DNA of 64,000 nt from Arcuatula senhousia (Eukaryota > Mollusca > Bivalvia > Mytilida > Mytilidae): contig OZ020305.1 in the NCBI GenBank assembly GCA_963971305.1, forward strand, positions 41,551,717 to 41,615,716, in the 5' to 3' direction. Each line of letters opens with the position of its first letter. The stretch's first letter is position 1. Shown one piece after another: positions 24,033 through 37,200 of the stretch. The notes below the pieces were generated by a model. The model was given only the letters and a program-made list of their open reading frames with translations. It did no database searches and was not told where the DNA came from. The translations under genes were made by a program, and so were the position numbers.

Positions 24033-25104
24033 CTGGCCCTGCGTCGCACGGCAAAACGTTGAATCATGTACGTTCTAGGCCCAATATGGACAGACAATAA
24101 TTTTTGACACTTGCATCCTATGGTGGACTTACAAAGCATATTTGTCACATGCAACCCAATATTAAAATCATATTAAAAAAAAATAAAGTTTCTATTTTAT
24201 CCCTTAACTTGTAAAAAAAAATTTCTAAATTGCACCGGAAATAAAAAAAATCTCATTTTTGCCCCTTTAGGACCCCTCATTCCTAAACCAAAAAAGAAGG
24301 GACACCCTTCCTTTTATCATAAGTAACATTAATGTAAAGTTTCATAGCTTTTGGTCAACCAAAACAAAAGTTATTGTCGAAAAAAATTTAAAAGTTGCTT
24401 TTTTGGCCCCTTTAGGGCCCTTTATTTCTAAACCAAAAAAAATAGGAGACACCAAAAATCAGCCCCCCCTCCTTTTATGGTAAGTGACATTACTGTAAAG
24501 TTTCATAGCATTTGGTCAACCAGAACAAAAGTTATTGTGGAAACAAATAACAAAGTACCTTTTTTGGCCCCTTTCGGGCCCCTACTTTCTGAACGAAAAA
24601 AAGCAGTGACACCCAAAATCAGCCATGCCCTTCCTTTTCTGGTAAGTAACATTACTGTAAAGTTTCATAGCATTTGGTCAACCAGAACAAAAGTCGCTTT
24701 TTTGGTCCCTTTAGGGCCCCTTATTTCTAAACGAAAAAAGCAGGGACACCCAAAATCAGCCCCACTCTTTCTTTTATAGTAGGTAACATTACTGTAAAGT
24801 TTCATAGCATTTGGCCAACCAGAACAAAAGTTATTGTGGAAACAAATAAAAAAATCGCTTTTTTGGCCCCTTTTAGGCCCCTAATTTCTAAACGAAATTA
24901 TTAAATGACCCCAAAAGGGGAGGTGCACATCTTCAATATATCTGTAATCACTGTGTAAAATTTCAGAAAGATCCAGCATTTGGTTTTTGAGATTCAGATT
25001 ACACAAGACAGGCACCCCATAACGGGACGGACGGACAGACGGACGGACGGACGGACGGAGTGACCCGACTACTAGACCTGCTTTCGCCTTCGGCGACGCA
25101 GGTA
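24033..25104 (+). mobile_element. Tandem-repeat element, family d, just upstream of CYP A
   Basis: The 5' subterminal block CCTGCGTCGC (24038-24047) is perfectly inverted at the 3' end as GCGACGCAGG (25093-25102). Four to five roughly 180-bp monomers run between 24240 and 24900, each with GTAAAGTTTCATAGC, TTTGGTCAACCA and TTTTTTGGCCCC blocks. A (GGAC)n microsatellite follows at about 25023-25062. The terminal hairpin has an ACCTGC/GCAGGT stem with a CGCC/GGCG inner stem. It ends about 155 bp before the start codon of CYP A. Confidence 0.65.
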
Positions 25105-25260
25105 AAAATAGGTCAAATATTAGCCACCAGTATAATCATGAACTTTAAATAAGTAGAACGTTATGTATGCAAGGTCACGGATCGGTGGGTAAAATTTGTT
25201 TACATTATGTCCACATGTTACATGTTATGAATTGATCAAACTGGTTGATAATAGGACAAA

Positions 25261-28200
25261 ATGTTAGCATCAGGAACTATAGCCTCTACCGTTCTATTTG
25301 GTATAATAGTTTATGTTGGTTTCGTGGTCATCAGGAATTTAGTATGGCTTTTTCGTATGAAGAAGTTTTTTGACGATTTACCAGGCTATGGGAAAGAGGT
25401 GAAACATTGGCTCCGAGGAGATCTTCCTAAGGTAGGTATTTTTTTAGATTCAGAGTTAGAAATTTATTATATTAGAATATGATAAGAAATGAATAGATAT
25501 GGACTCAATAAACAAAACAATATTTCACATAAAATATGATCAGCTTATTAGACATGTTGCATAACATTCAGACGACGCAACATAGTTATAATTTCGACAT
25601 AGCTTTTTTTTCCCAATTGCGATGCTTCTACATAATTTATGCCCCCACATTGCCTCCGTAGGACATTTCCGTCAAGCTTTTCAAACCGAATATTTGTTAA
25701 CTATTTTTTCTATATTTATACACTAGGTCTATTGATTATAGAATATATTTATTTTGAAATTTACATGGACTATGTCCGTCACGCATAGAGCACACAGTTA
25801 ATATATATCACTGTATGGAAAGAGCGAAAGGGAAAAACGGTTGATTTCTGTGCCCCGGTGTAGTTTACTCCTGTGTCATTGTTGTATTGTGGGTAAAACA
25901 GACGATTGTAAACATCAGGAAGACGAAAATATGTCATTTAGGTTGAAAAATAGATATACTAGTGTTGTTAAGGTTCATTTGTAGTTTCTTACTAGTCACT
26001 CTATTGTTTTTTAACAAGTTTTAAATCAATAGATAAATAATGTAAGATATATCGCAGTGAAAAAAACAAAAAGTTAAAATGCTGAAAATCGCATAATTCT
26101 TTGGTACATCTGTAAGCAATTAGTAAGTGTAAATATTCTTTATAATATTTTAGAACATATTCTACTGTCGAAGATTAGAAATTGTCCTCTCAAATGATTT
26201 TACAGCTGTGTTTAACTTATGAGGCGAATGTTTATTGTGTGCCCTGCTGCTGTTAAGTTCTGTGCACGCTGTAGTTTATTTGAGAGCAGTTTTTAAAGTA
26301 GCGAAAGTTTATTTATGTGTTCTGATAAAATTTATCAGAATAGAAAAAGCCTTTAATTTATAGAAAAACTCATTTCTAAGTAGCAGTTTGCGTTTTTAAT
26401 CTTAATTTGATGGAATATTTTATGAAAGGTTAACAAAAAAACCTACAATAAGTAACTGATTCGTTGTTTTGTAAACACTCAATAAAAAGGGTTGAAGAAA
26501 TGCTGTCGTTTATTTCCGAGTTCACGAATGTTGATTTCTGTGTAGCAAAAATTGTTGTAGTTTATTTCTGTGCTATTTATTTTTATTATAATTAATTTTT
26601 ATTGTTTAATGTTATAACATGAATGTGCTTTTAAATACAAGCTAGAGGCACTAATGGAAATATTTTTTTTTCAATTTCAGAAATATAATATGGATAAAAT
26701 AAAATGCGAATATTGTGATTTTTTTCTGGCATATTCAACGACACAATTTTGCATTTTGTCCATAACCATCCCAAGGAAAAAGTAAATATCAAAATTAGAG
26801 TGGATGAGAAAAAGAACAAGTTTAAACATTTAAAATTTGATTTGAGACCAGAAGATGAAATTTTAGATGGACAAAACATTGTACTAGATGAATAAAAAAC
26901 TTACAATAACCGTTGTTGACTTTGATGATGTTTTGGAACCCCCATTGTCTATTGAAATTGGGTATAAAACTGTTAGTTTTATTGTTCGGAAATGTTATTT
27001 TGAAATGTAATCATAAACAAACCGAATACTGTATAGCAGGAAAGTATCGAGACAGTTTTATTTTGCGATTTTCGCACTGACATTGCTGCACCTAAATTGA
27101 AAAAAACACACGGCGCGATATGTGTCCTCCATTTTAGTCTAAATGGACAATACGATTACTGTGTAAATTTAAGACTGTGTTAACTAAAACTCAGTAGTCC
27201 TTCCAGGAAAAGCAAAGACGATGCGAAAAAAAATCCCAGGTTTACAGCCTACAAAAATAACTCAATAAATACTATTCTATTCTATTCTGTATAAATATAG
27301 ATTTTATCACCAATTAATTTTGTCGTGCTTTGTTTAAAAAAGCTTTATATATTATTTTTGTAATTTATAGAATAAGTAAAACATTAGATGGTTTAGACAG
27401 GAATCGTAAATGAACACTTGTTTTAAAATTATCCTGGGGCCGTGTTAACGAAGGTGTCCTAGGATTAGGACATGTCTAAGGATGGCCTTTGGACATGTCT
27501 CGGTTCTTAGTCGTGTTATTGAAAGCATCCTAAAAATGGCACGTCCTTTTGGTCCGTAATTAAGGTTGCAAAAATTGTTGTCCTAGGACCATCCTTGTGA
27601 CTTTAAATTTGAAAAAAAGTGTCTGAAATAGGTTTTATCCCCTTGAATAAGGGTTGTATGTGGCCCAACTCTCATTTTTGATATTTTACTTTCTACATTT
27701 AGCAAACTAAGATATTTTTGTCATTGATTAAATTTTCCCAATAGTTACTCATATAATGGCGTTTTACCAGTTACTTTTGACGATATTCTAATACATGTAT
27801 ATGTAGTACTAGACTTTTGAAATTAACATTTAACAGTTCATGTGGATATTTGCTTCCCAGACCTAGGGATTTACTTTTGGTATTAGTGATAAGTGCAACG
27901 CGCATAACAAAAATGAATGAAGGAATGCAATGATATTGGAATACATTATTTTTATTCTCTAAAAAAAAATCCAAAGGCAATGCAATAAAAATGCTTAAAT
28001 CTATTTTGCATCTGAAAATGTTAAACAAAAATCTTCAAGTTTTTTTTCAAACGCCTTCACATCGGCGTTAATGCATGACATATGGCTATTCAGGATTATC
28101 TTAAATTCGTATAAGGATGGTCCTATTTAAGGTTATCCTAAGATGGTTCCGTTTAACATCATTGGGCGCGTCTAAGGATGATCTTTTCTACATCCAATTT

Positions 28201-31200
28201 TAAGTCATAAGACATTGTTTAGGATACAGCTTAGGACAGCTTCATTAACCTGTCACCTGATTTAGAGTTAGAACTAAAGTTATATTTCCATTATTTGATC
28301 TGATTTTCTATGGCCAAGTATTTATAACTCAGAACGAAACGTTCGCAACCACACAAATAAACTTCCGCGGGCTCTGAAATATACATTCGCATGTAGAAAA
28401 TCAGCACAGAAATATACATTCTCGGTGCAAATTTTAACACCTACTCTTATTTCATCGATCTGTCTTGAACCTTTGCATAATTAAACTTTATTTATCAACA
28501 ATAGAGTTATATATATACTTAAATACACGATGAACAGTTTTTGTTCACTTTAATTTCATCTGCAAGTGTTTTATTTATGTAATTTTTCCAAAAAAGCGTG
28601 TTTTATTTATAAATTGATGACTTTTTGTGATCAAAATAGCTAATGACATAAAAATGCAAGTAAAACTTGAAAAAACTAAATCGTTACTATCTAATGTTGA
28701 AATCACCGACAATGCAGGATATGTAATTATTCAATAATTAAGTAAAAAGGCAGAAAAAACAGACGACTTCATTTTGAGCACAGCAATAAACTACATCGGG
28801 GCACAGAAATCAACCGTTTTTCCCTTTCGCTCTTTCCATACAGTGTATATGGTATAATCCAAACTGTATTTAAAATTTTGAATTAAAATTGAATATATTT
28901 GAGGTGACACCGTGTGCTTAAAGTAAATAAAAATTAGAAAACAAGAGTTAACACTAAAGTATGTCTCGCCTGCCGGCACCATCAGAAACAGTTATTCTTT
29001 CTTACTTCCACTACATTTTGAATTTACATGGATTTTCAGTTTCTGAGATCAAAAGATGTTTATAGAACTTAAATATTGCAAATATATGCAATAAAAATAA
29101 TCAAAGTCACTCAGCCGGAAAATCAAGGTCAATGTCAAAAGATGGGGATGCAACTGTGCTAAGCTACTTCTGGGGCATATACATACCAAGTTTCATCAAC
29201 CTAGGACTTATAGTTCTTGAGATATGGAGGTGCTCATAAAACTTTTCCAAAAAGATAACGCCGCCGTCACCGCCGCCGCCGCCGCCGGTAAAGTAACACA
29301 TTTGTCCCGCTCTGCTTCGCAGGCGAGACAAAAACCATTCAATATATATAAGCTTTTCTTTGAACATTGTAGCTTGATCCACATCAAAGATGCATGAACA
29401 TGTACAACATCTACACCCAAACGCATACATAATTTAAATCTTCCATTTTAAAAAGAATAAATACAAGAGAAACTGTTTCATTGTGTAGGAAAACAATGAC
29501 TTAAAATATATTGCACATTGTTGAAATATCCGGTGCTGGATTTGGTTTCCTCGTTCAAACGTTTTTGGTTTGTGTACCGTGTTTTCCTTAAAAAAAATTG
29601 GTTTTCGACCTTCCAATATTTTGCATGATGATGAGAGGTTACTCCTTGAAATATGCATGTACAGCATTACCAATTAGCCAATTTTTATACATGCACTTTG
29701 GTATTTTGTTTTCAGATATTTGCCAGAACTGAATATCTCTTTTGAAAGAGGCGGGATTTGGAAAAAAATATCGTTAAACGAAAAACAGATAATGCTACAC
29801 AACGGCAGTTTTGGAAATATGTTCTTTAAAATTTTAACTGGTTTATACTTTAAAGGGGATCTCTATAACCTCGCATTTTTATAGCTGACATAATGGTATA
29901 TTTTCGACCGGAGATTGAGCAAATTCAGAAACCAATCATGGATCTTGTATTCTTTCTTTGGTTGCATATATATATAGTGTGAGACCTCAGACACAGACCT
30001 GGCATGAAAAACTGCCATGCAACAGACATTTTACTAGGTCTACGTCGTTTTGTGTTTGTACGAGACTTTAAAAAGAGATATCGAAACGCTACACTTACAT
30101 GAATCGATAACAACTTTGAAACCCACTTTTCCAAATGACGATGCTTGAAAATATTTCAGTTCAGTTACTTACTGATTGAAAACTGAACTTCTGCAATTCA
30201 GTCATTTTTTTAAAAAGAGACTATTTGACAGGTATAATTTTTTATTATTCAAAACATTTCTTTTGCTTACGCCTACGGCTATGTTTACACTTTTGAAATG
30301 ATATTTCAGTTGATTAAAGACGACGTTGTGAATTTGGAGGAGCTTGAAAATCTGGTGAAGAAATTTCCAAAGTTTTTTAGACTATGGTTTACATCGTTCA
30401 GACCAAGTGTTGTTTTAGTTCATCCAGACACAGTCAAGGTTCTCCTGAAAACAGCAGGTGGGTTACATTATGATTTAAAGGAAAATGTCAGTGTTACATG
30501 TACATGTAGTATTGGCCTTTATTCCGTCGCGTTCAATTGGTGTGCGTCTTGCGATATATGAATGCCCCATTGGAACTCTAATACTGGTACTCTATTCAAA
30601 CTTTTAAAAAAATATATGTACGACATGGTCAGAACCAAAAAATCAGCTTAATTGTCCTCGACTTTTATAAAAATGGAAGCTTGTTTTGGATTTTGATCGC
30701 TTTAGTCTGCGGCATCATTTAATATATTAAAGGTCATAGTATTCCACAAAAGAAGAATAGTATGACAGATTCCATGTGTTCCAGATATGGTATATTCATA
30801 TATTTTATACAATATAACATTCGTCATTATATAATTTGTTTCAGAAAAGGGACTTTTGGTATTTTTATGCTGAAAAATATATAGACAATTTTACATTGAA
30901 AAAAAATCAAGGTTCCAATTTTTGTTGTTGTTCAACGAAATAAAGAGCAGGACGAAATAATTATCCATAGCACCCCATTAATATAAAATTGTTGCTTCCG
31001 TAGAATATACTAATTATGTAAGTCTCATTTGTAATTGTTTAGTTTTAACATTTTAGAGCCCAAACCCATGGGTTTAACTGGAGCATATCGGGCAGTCAAA
31101 CCATGGCTAGGAGAGGGTCTATTGCTGGCTGGTGGTCCAAAATGGGCGCGGTCACGCAGACTGCTGACGCCTGCTTTCCATTTTGATATACTGAAACCTT

Positions 31201-34200
31201 ATCACAAGATCTATAATCAATGCGCTGATGTCCTATTGGTATGCTTATATATTAATTTTCTAAACTGTTTTGTAACATTATATCACATTAAAAACAGGTT
31301 TGTCGTGTTTTGAGTTACTTTTTAAAACCATGATGTTATCTTCCTGCAGTGTGCTTTTTATGTTGCATATTTCGTGTTGTTTAAGAAAAAAACATGATTT
31401 TATTTTCGCTTTTTTCGCTTAATGTAATTTCCCGATTTCTTAAATTTTAGAACATTTTATTTTATAAACTTTTATTTCGTGAGTAGTTATTTTTGCGTTA
31501 ATCTGTGTTGGTCGCAAATGGAGTGAAAATTGATCCTACGCGAAAGAATTTACTTAAAAAATGTATTTCAATATACATGTGTATTCTTCAATGCGATCCA
31601 CTACTAATTTTAATTTGATTTCAATTCATATTTATCATTAAAATTGATTGTTTGCTGGTCAACATTGTCCTTATTTCTATGCAGGATATTATTGACAAGT
31701 ACGCTGAATCTGGTGAAAGTTTCGAGTTATTTCAGCTGATCAGTAACTGTACTTTGGATATCATTCTGCAGTGTGCTTTTTCATACAAAACAAATTGTCA
31801 GAGGGATAGGTATATTTAATGGGATTCAGTGTGATGCTCTTTATAGTACTTCAACATTTTTGGAGTAATCGGATAGCTTTTATGATTATACAATTTAAAA
31901 AAATCACACAAAAAAATAACCATAACAAAACGACCAACAAAACATGTGCTGCAAAAAACCCAAATACCAATTATAGACAGAGAGAAACCTCCAAAAGTTA
32001 TAGATACTGAATATTAGGGTATACCCTACATGTACACGTCCAAATCTGTACCACATATTTACATTATAACGTTTTATAATTAATTTTGTGTTCTTTTGTG
32101 ATAGGAGTTTGATATAGGTCATGCGATATACTAAGAAGTATGCGAGAAGCAAAGAGGCACCAATGGGGCATTCAAGTGTCAAAAGTCCGATAGGCAAAGA
32201 CGAAACTGGTAAACATGAACAAAAACAGCACGAAGAAACACAAAACGCAAAATCAACCGAACGGAAATCAACAACAAAAACTCAAGTCGTGACAAGAGTG
32301 AACTCAGGTGCTCTAGAAGAGTAAGCGGTTCCTGCCAGCTAAAGCACACCTGTCGTGTTGCTAATTTCCAAATCAGTGTGTCAAATCCGGTAAAGGAAGA
32401 CAAAACAAATTTCTACGACAACCCAACATCTGCACTCATTTGAGAGATCGAAATCCCATATTTGTCTACGAGTGCACAGTGTCTACCGTAAAATTTCTTG
32501 AGTGAAGACAGCAACCGTGGAGCAACATAACCATGAGTCAGCAATTTCTGTGTCAAACGTGATGCTCTGCCAAGGAAATCGATGTAATTGCCGCAAGCTC
32601 TTGAGTAACGAATCAACTGTGATACGAAGACCCCATAAGCAGGAGCGGACGGAATGTTGCTGCACAAAAATGGAAAGTTGACGATTGGAAAGTTGAAGTC
32701 ATCACGTTTGTCATAGAGCTTTATTGAAAGTCTTTCTTGAGAGTCAATTTTGAGATGTAGATATAGGTCATGCAATATAGGGTATGCGATTTAGTTGATG
32801 CGATATAGGTCATGCGCTATAGAGTATGCGATATCCTGTGGATATCAGACAATTAAGACGTGGAAAAGAAGCTAAATATGATATCAAATATTTGACTTTT
32901 TCTGATAACTGTATACAGCTTGTTATCTCTATGATATATTTTTTCAGGGACCAGCATCCATATTGTAAAGCGATCTCTCAAAACGCAATATTGACAGGAA
33001 CAAAATTAAGGTAAGATTCTGATTTTTTTCCATGGACTCTGGCTAAATGAAGTTAGAAAAAACTACTCAATCGTGATAAATAATTCAACTTCAGTCATTA
33101 AAATTTAATCAAAAGTCTTGCTTTTATCATGTATGCAATAAACTGCAATTGTTGTAAAATTGCTTCAATCCTCAATGTTTAAATTCGACTTTGATCATGA
33201 TCCATTTTACTGTTGGGTTCTATCTACTGTATTCTATATGATATTAATAATATCCATCAATGTTATGCTATTACCATCTACGCTTGGAACATCCCGCCAT
33301 TCCATCAATAATATAGAGCTTTAAAATGGGCCGTTAGCTCTAATATATACGAGCATTGTTTTCCCATGTGTATTGTTTATTTTCCCGGAAAATCAAAACT
33401 CGCACGAGCAAGATGTAAAATGTCTATCAATGTAAATTGTTGGAAGTACATCATTGATCTGATATTCAACATTCAATCATTTTAGGCCCTAACACCCAGT
33501 GAAATAGAGATAAATTCTCGAAATCGCCATATGGAGCATACAAATTTCCTTAGCTCCTTACTTTTACTTTGCTATGCTTCGACTTCGACTTTTGACTATT
33601 TGATATTATATTATAAAAATTTAATAATTTGTATAGCTGAAACATGTATTTATTTTTTTCTCTTTACTTTATCATCATTACCATTGCATGTTTATTTAAT
33701 CAAGGTCGTCATGTTCATTTTTCGGCCTTATTCAATTTAATGTGTTTCAATAATGTACGCCCTTCCAAGTGCCCCTTTGGAAAAATTCTTCCGTGCAAAA
33801 GCAAGGATCTTTTACAAAAAATATTTAGAATACTATAAAAAACGGGGAATCTGACAAGATACAAAAATTCTTACCACAATTTTTAATTTATCCACACTTC
33901 GTTTATGTTCACTTTACCAGAGGTTAACCGGCATTTCTTTGAAGAATATTGAAAATTTTTCATGATATTTAGGTGTCTGTGTAAATTCTCTCCTTTCAGT
34001 GAATTTTTCATCCTTTTCTCTATTTTTGTCATGGAAACTGATGGCATTCATATTTGATTTCAAGCTGTTTAAAAAGCGTCGATTCGAAGTTGGACCATAT
34101 TTATGACCGATCAAATCGCCGCTCTTTAAAATCAAATCTTGAAATCAAATAAGGCAACATCGGACAACTTTACTTGGATCTCGGGAGAAAGGAAGCTTTG

Positions 34201-37200
34201 TGTGTGCATATGTAAGACCTTCCTTAATTGCGGTGGGTGGTGTGCAGGCGGGAAAAAAAATTCGTAACAGTTTCTCAACAACTACTTATCACAGCCACTT
34301 GATATTTGGTATACAGCATCAGGGTGATTTCAAGTCTGTCACTCACCTACTTCCTGTTTACCGACTTCGTTAATTTTTTACATTAATGTCCAATTGTAGA
34401 TAATTTTCGTAACAGTATTCTCAGCAACAACTAATCACAGCCTCTTTATATTTTTTATGTAGCATCAGCATAGGTCCCCATAAAATGGGATTCAATTTCA
34501 GGTCTGTCGCTCACCTACTTCCTTTTTATCGACTAAGTTAATTTTTGACATTAATGTCCATTCGTAACAGTTTTCTCAGCAACAACTAATCACAGCCTCT
34601 TGATATTTGGTATGCAGTATCAGCATGAGCTCCCCTAATATGTTATTCTATTTCAGGTCTGTCCTGTTAAACAAAATCCGACCGTTTCCGTCTTTGACAT
34701 TTTTTAGACTTTTAATTCCCATGTGTTTTCTTCTTCAAGGACTCCAATGTATATACTTGATTTTATATGGAATCTCAGCAAACCGGGGAAAGAATTCAAC
34801 GAAAACTGTGATTTTATCCATAAAACGGCAGAAGATGTTATTACAAGTAGAAGAAAAGTTTTGGTAAGTTTTCTATAAAACTGGTGATAGTCTCTTTTCA
34901 TATTTTATTTCATTCAGATTAATTGATACATTTGTAGATTAATGATACTTTAGTTGTTAAATTTAATATCAACGAAAGTTAGATCGGAAGGTTTTTCCCT
35001 TCCACATTGTAAAAAGCCCCAGTTTGTCATATAGTGCTAATGTTAGAAAACAAATTCTGGACACTTTTTTTCGTTCTGTGCAGAAAAAAAACCCAAACAT
35101 TTCTAATCGGAACGGAAAACAAGCATCTCTTAAGGTAAAATGGGTGGTTTTTTTTGTATTTTCTAAATAGTGCAATTTGTACTAAGGAGAGTTTTTTTTA
35201 ATAAATATCATATACAAGACCAATACACCTTATTAACACCACAAATGCGATTTGTGTAAAGTAAATCAAGAACAGGCTTTGTAGGAAGAAGAAAATCAAG
35301 AAAAGAAGAAACATTTAGATTTCTTAGATATTTTGTTGACTGCAAAAGATGATACAGGTGTCGGGCTAACGCCCGAAGAAATAAGAGCTGAAGTCGATAC
35401 GTTCATGTTTGAAGGTAAGTGTTTTTATGGTTAAACTCTTTATACAATGTCTTTTTATATAGAATACTAATCTTTTTATGAAGCTATTGAACTTTTTTCT
35501 AATAACCTTATCATTAAAAAAAAGTTTGCGTGTGTTGCATTTTCAGTATCATGACATACAAAAAATCGGCAAAAAATTGAAATAGATTTCTTAATTATTA
35601 AAAAAACGGTAATCTTAATATTTTCCTTCTCTATTGTCTTGCATAACAATGATAACAAGAAAAATCTTGTACATTCCTTTTCGTTGCTTCTATCATGCAA
35701 ATTTTGCAATTGTACAAGTAGGATTCCTGTAACTATTTAGGTCATGATACAACTACAAGTGGTATATCTTGGATCTTATATGAGCTTGCTAAGAACCCCT
35801 CCTACCAACAACAGTGCCAGAAAGAAGTAGATGAAATCTTGAAAGAAAATCCTAGCTTCGTCAAATGGTAACGTTTTATTTCATTTTTATAGTTTGTTTC
35901 ACCCTGATAGAAGGTCATAGAAGTTTTGTGAGTTTTTTTTTTGTTTTTTTGTTTTGTTTTTTGTTTTTTTTTGGGGGGGGGGGGGGTTGTATTGTCATTG
36001 CTTTTGGCATTTAGTTTGTTTCTGTTTTTTATTGGATCCGTGCACAGATTTCTGATATAATCAAATTGTAAAGAGGTTTTTCAAGACAGCTAGGAAGCTA
36101 AAATCATTAGTTTATTTTAAATGAATCAAAAAGTACCAACCAGACATTCGAATGTTTAGAGAGTCCAAAAAGGCATACACAAATGCACAGGATTCAACAC
36201 GAAAAACCGGACACAAAAACGAACTTGCAATTAGTAATAAAAATTAAAGGCAGTGAAATATGGTGCTTCAAAAGGGTCAGCATTTCCTGTCTGTAGAATA
36301 GAACCTTTCGTCCAACCATCTCCTAACACCTATATCTACCTTTGTGAAACGGAATATTGTTGAAATCTCATTTAAAGAGCAAGTCTTATTGCTGATTTAC
36401 AAAAATGCTGAGGAAGCATATCCTTACCATTTGGTATTTTGTAAGATACAAATAATTGTTTGGTATTATCAACAGTTGCATGTAATAAGATATCTTGTTT
36501 TCAGCTGGGCTGTATTATACTCTTATTTTTAGCTCACCTGGACCGAAGGTCCAGGTGAGCTATTACCATCACTTGGCGTCCGTCGTCGTCTGTCGTCGTC
36601 GTCGTCGTCTGTCGTCGTCGTCGTCTGTCGTCGTCGTCGTCTGTTAACAATTTTTCAAAAATCTTCTCCTCTGAAACTACCAAACAGAATTTAATGAAAC
36701 TTGGTATGAATGATCCTTAGGGTGTCCTGCACCAAACTTGTGTTTTGATTTTTGATCCGTTAAAAAACATGGCCGCCGTTACTAAAAATAGACTAGGGGG
36801 GTCAGACTACTGTTTTTGGCTTATAAATCAAAAAGTATAAGAGATAGAGGAAATCTGAGGCCACGCTACTGATTCAGCATCAAAAGCTCTACAAAAGTCT
36901 CCATTTGGTCAAAGTTGTCAGATGACCCCTTATAGGGGTTACGGCCCCTTAAAGGTGAAAAATAGCCATTTTTCATGTTTTTGGCCTACAGAATGAAAAC
37001 TATTGCACATAGAGATTAGCTGTTGCTTGCTTAAATGTTCAGCTCATTGAGCTCTTCAAAATTCTCGATAGGGTCGAAGCTGTCAGATGACCCCTTATAG
37101 GGGTTACGGCCCCTGAAAAATAGCCATTTTTCATGTTTTTGGCCTACAGAATGAAAACTATTGCAGATAGAGATTAGCTGTTGCTTGCTTAAATGTTCAG

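Noticed and set aside
24477..24779. 100-codon open frame upstream of CYP A
   Set aside because: It is made of the tandem monomers of the family d element; the same phrases repeat with the DNA period.
29164..29430. Glycine-rich minus-strand frame
   Set aside because: The glycine run is the translated (CCG)n microsatellite of the family e element.
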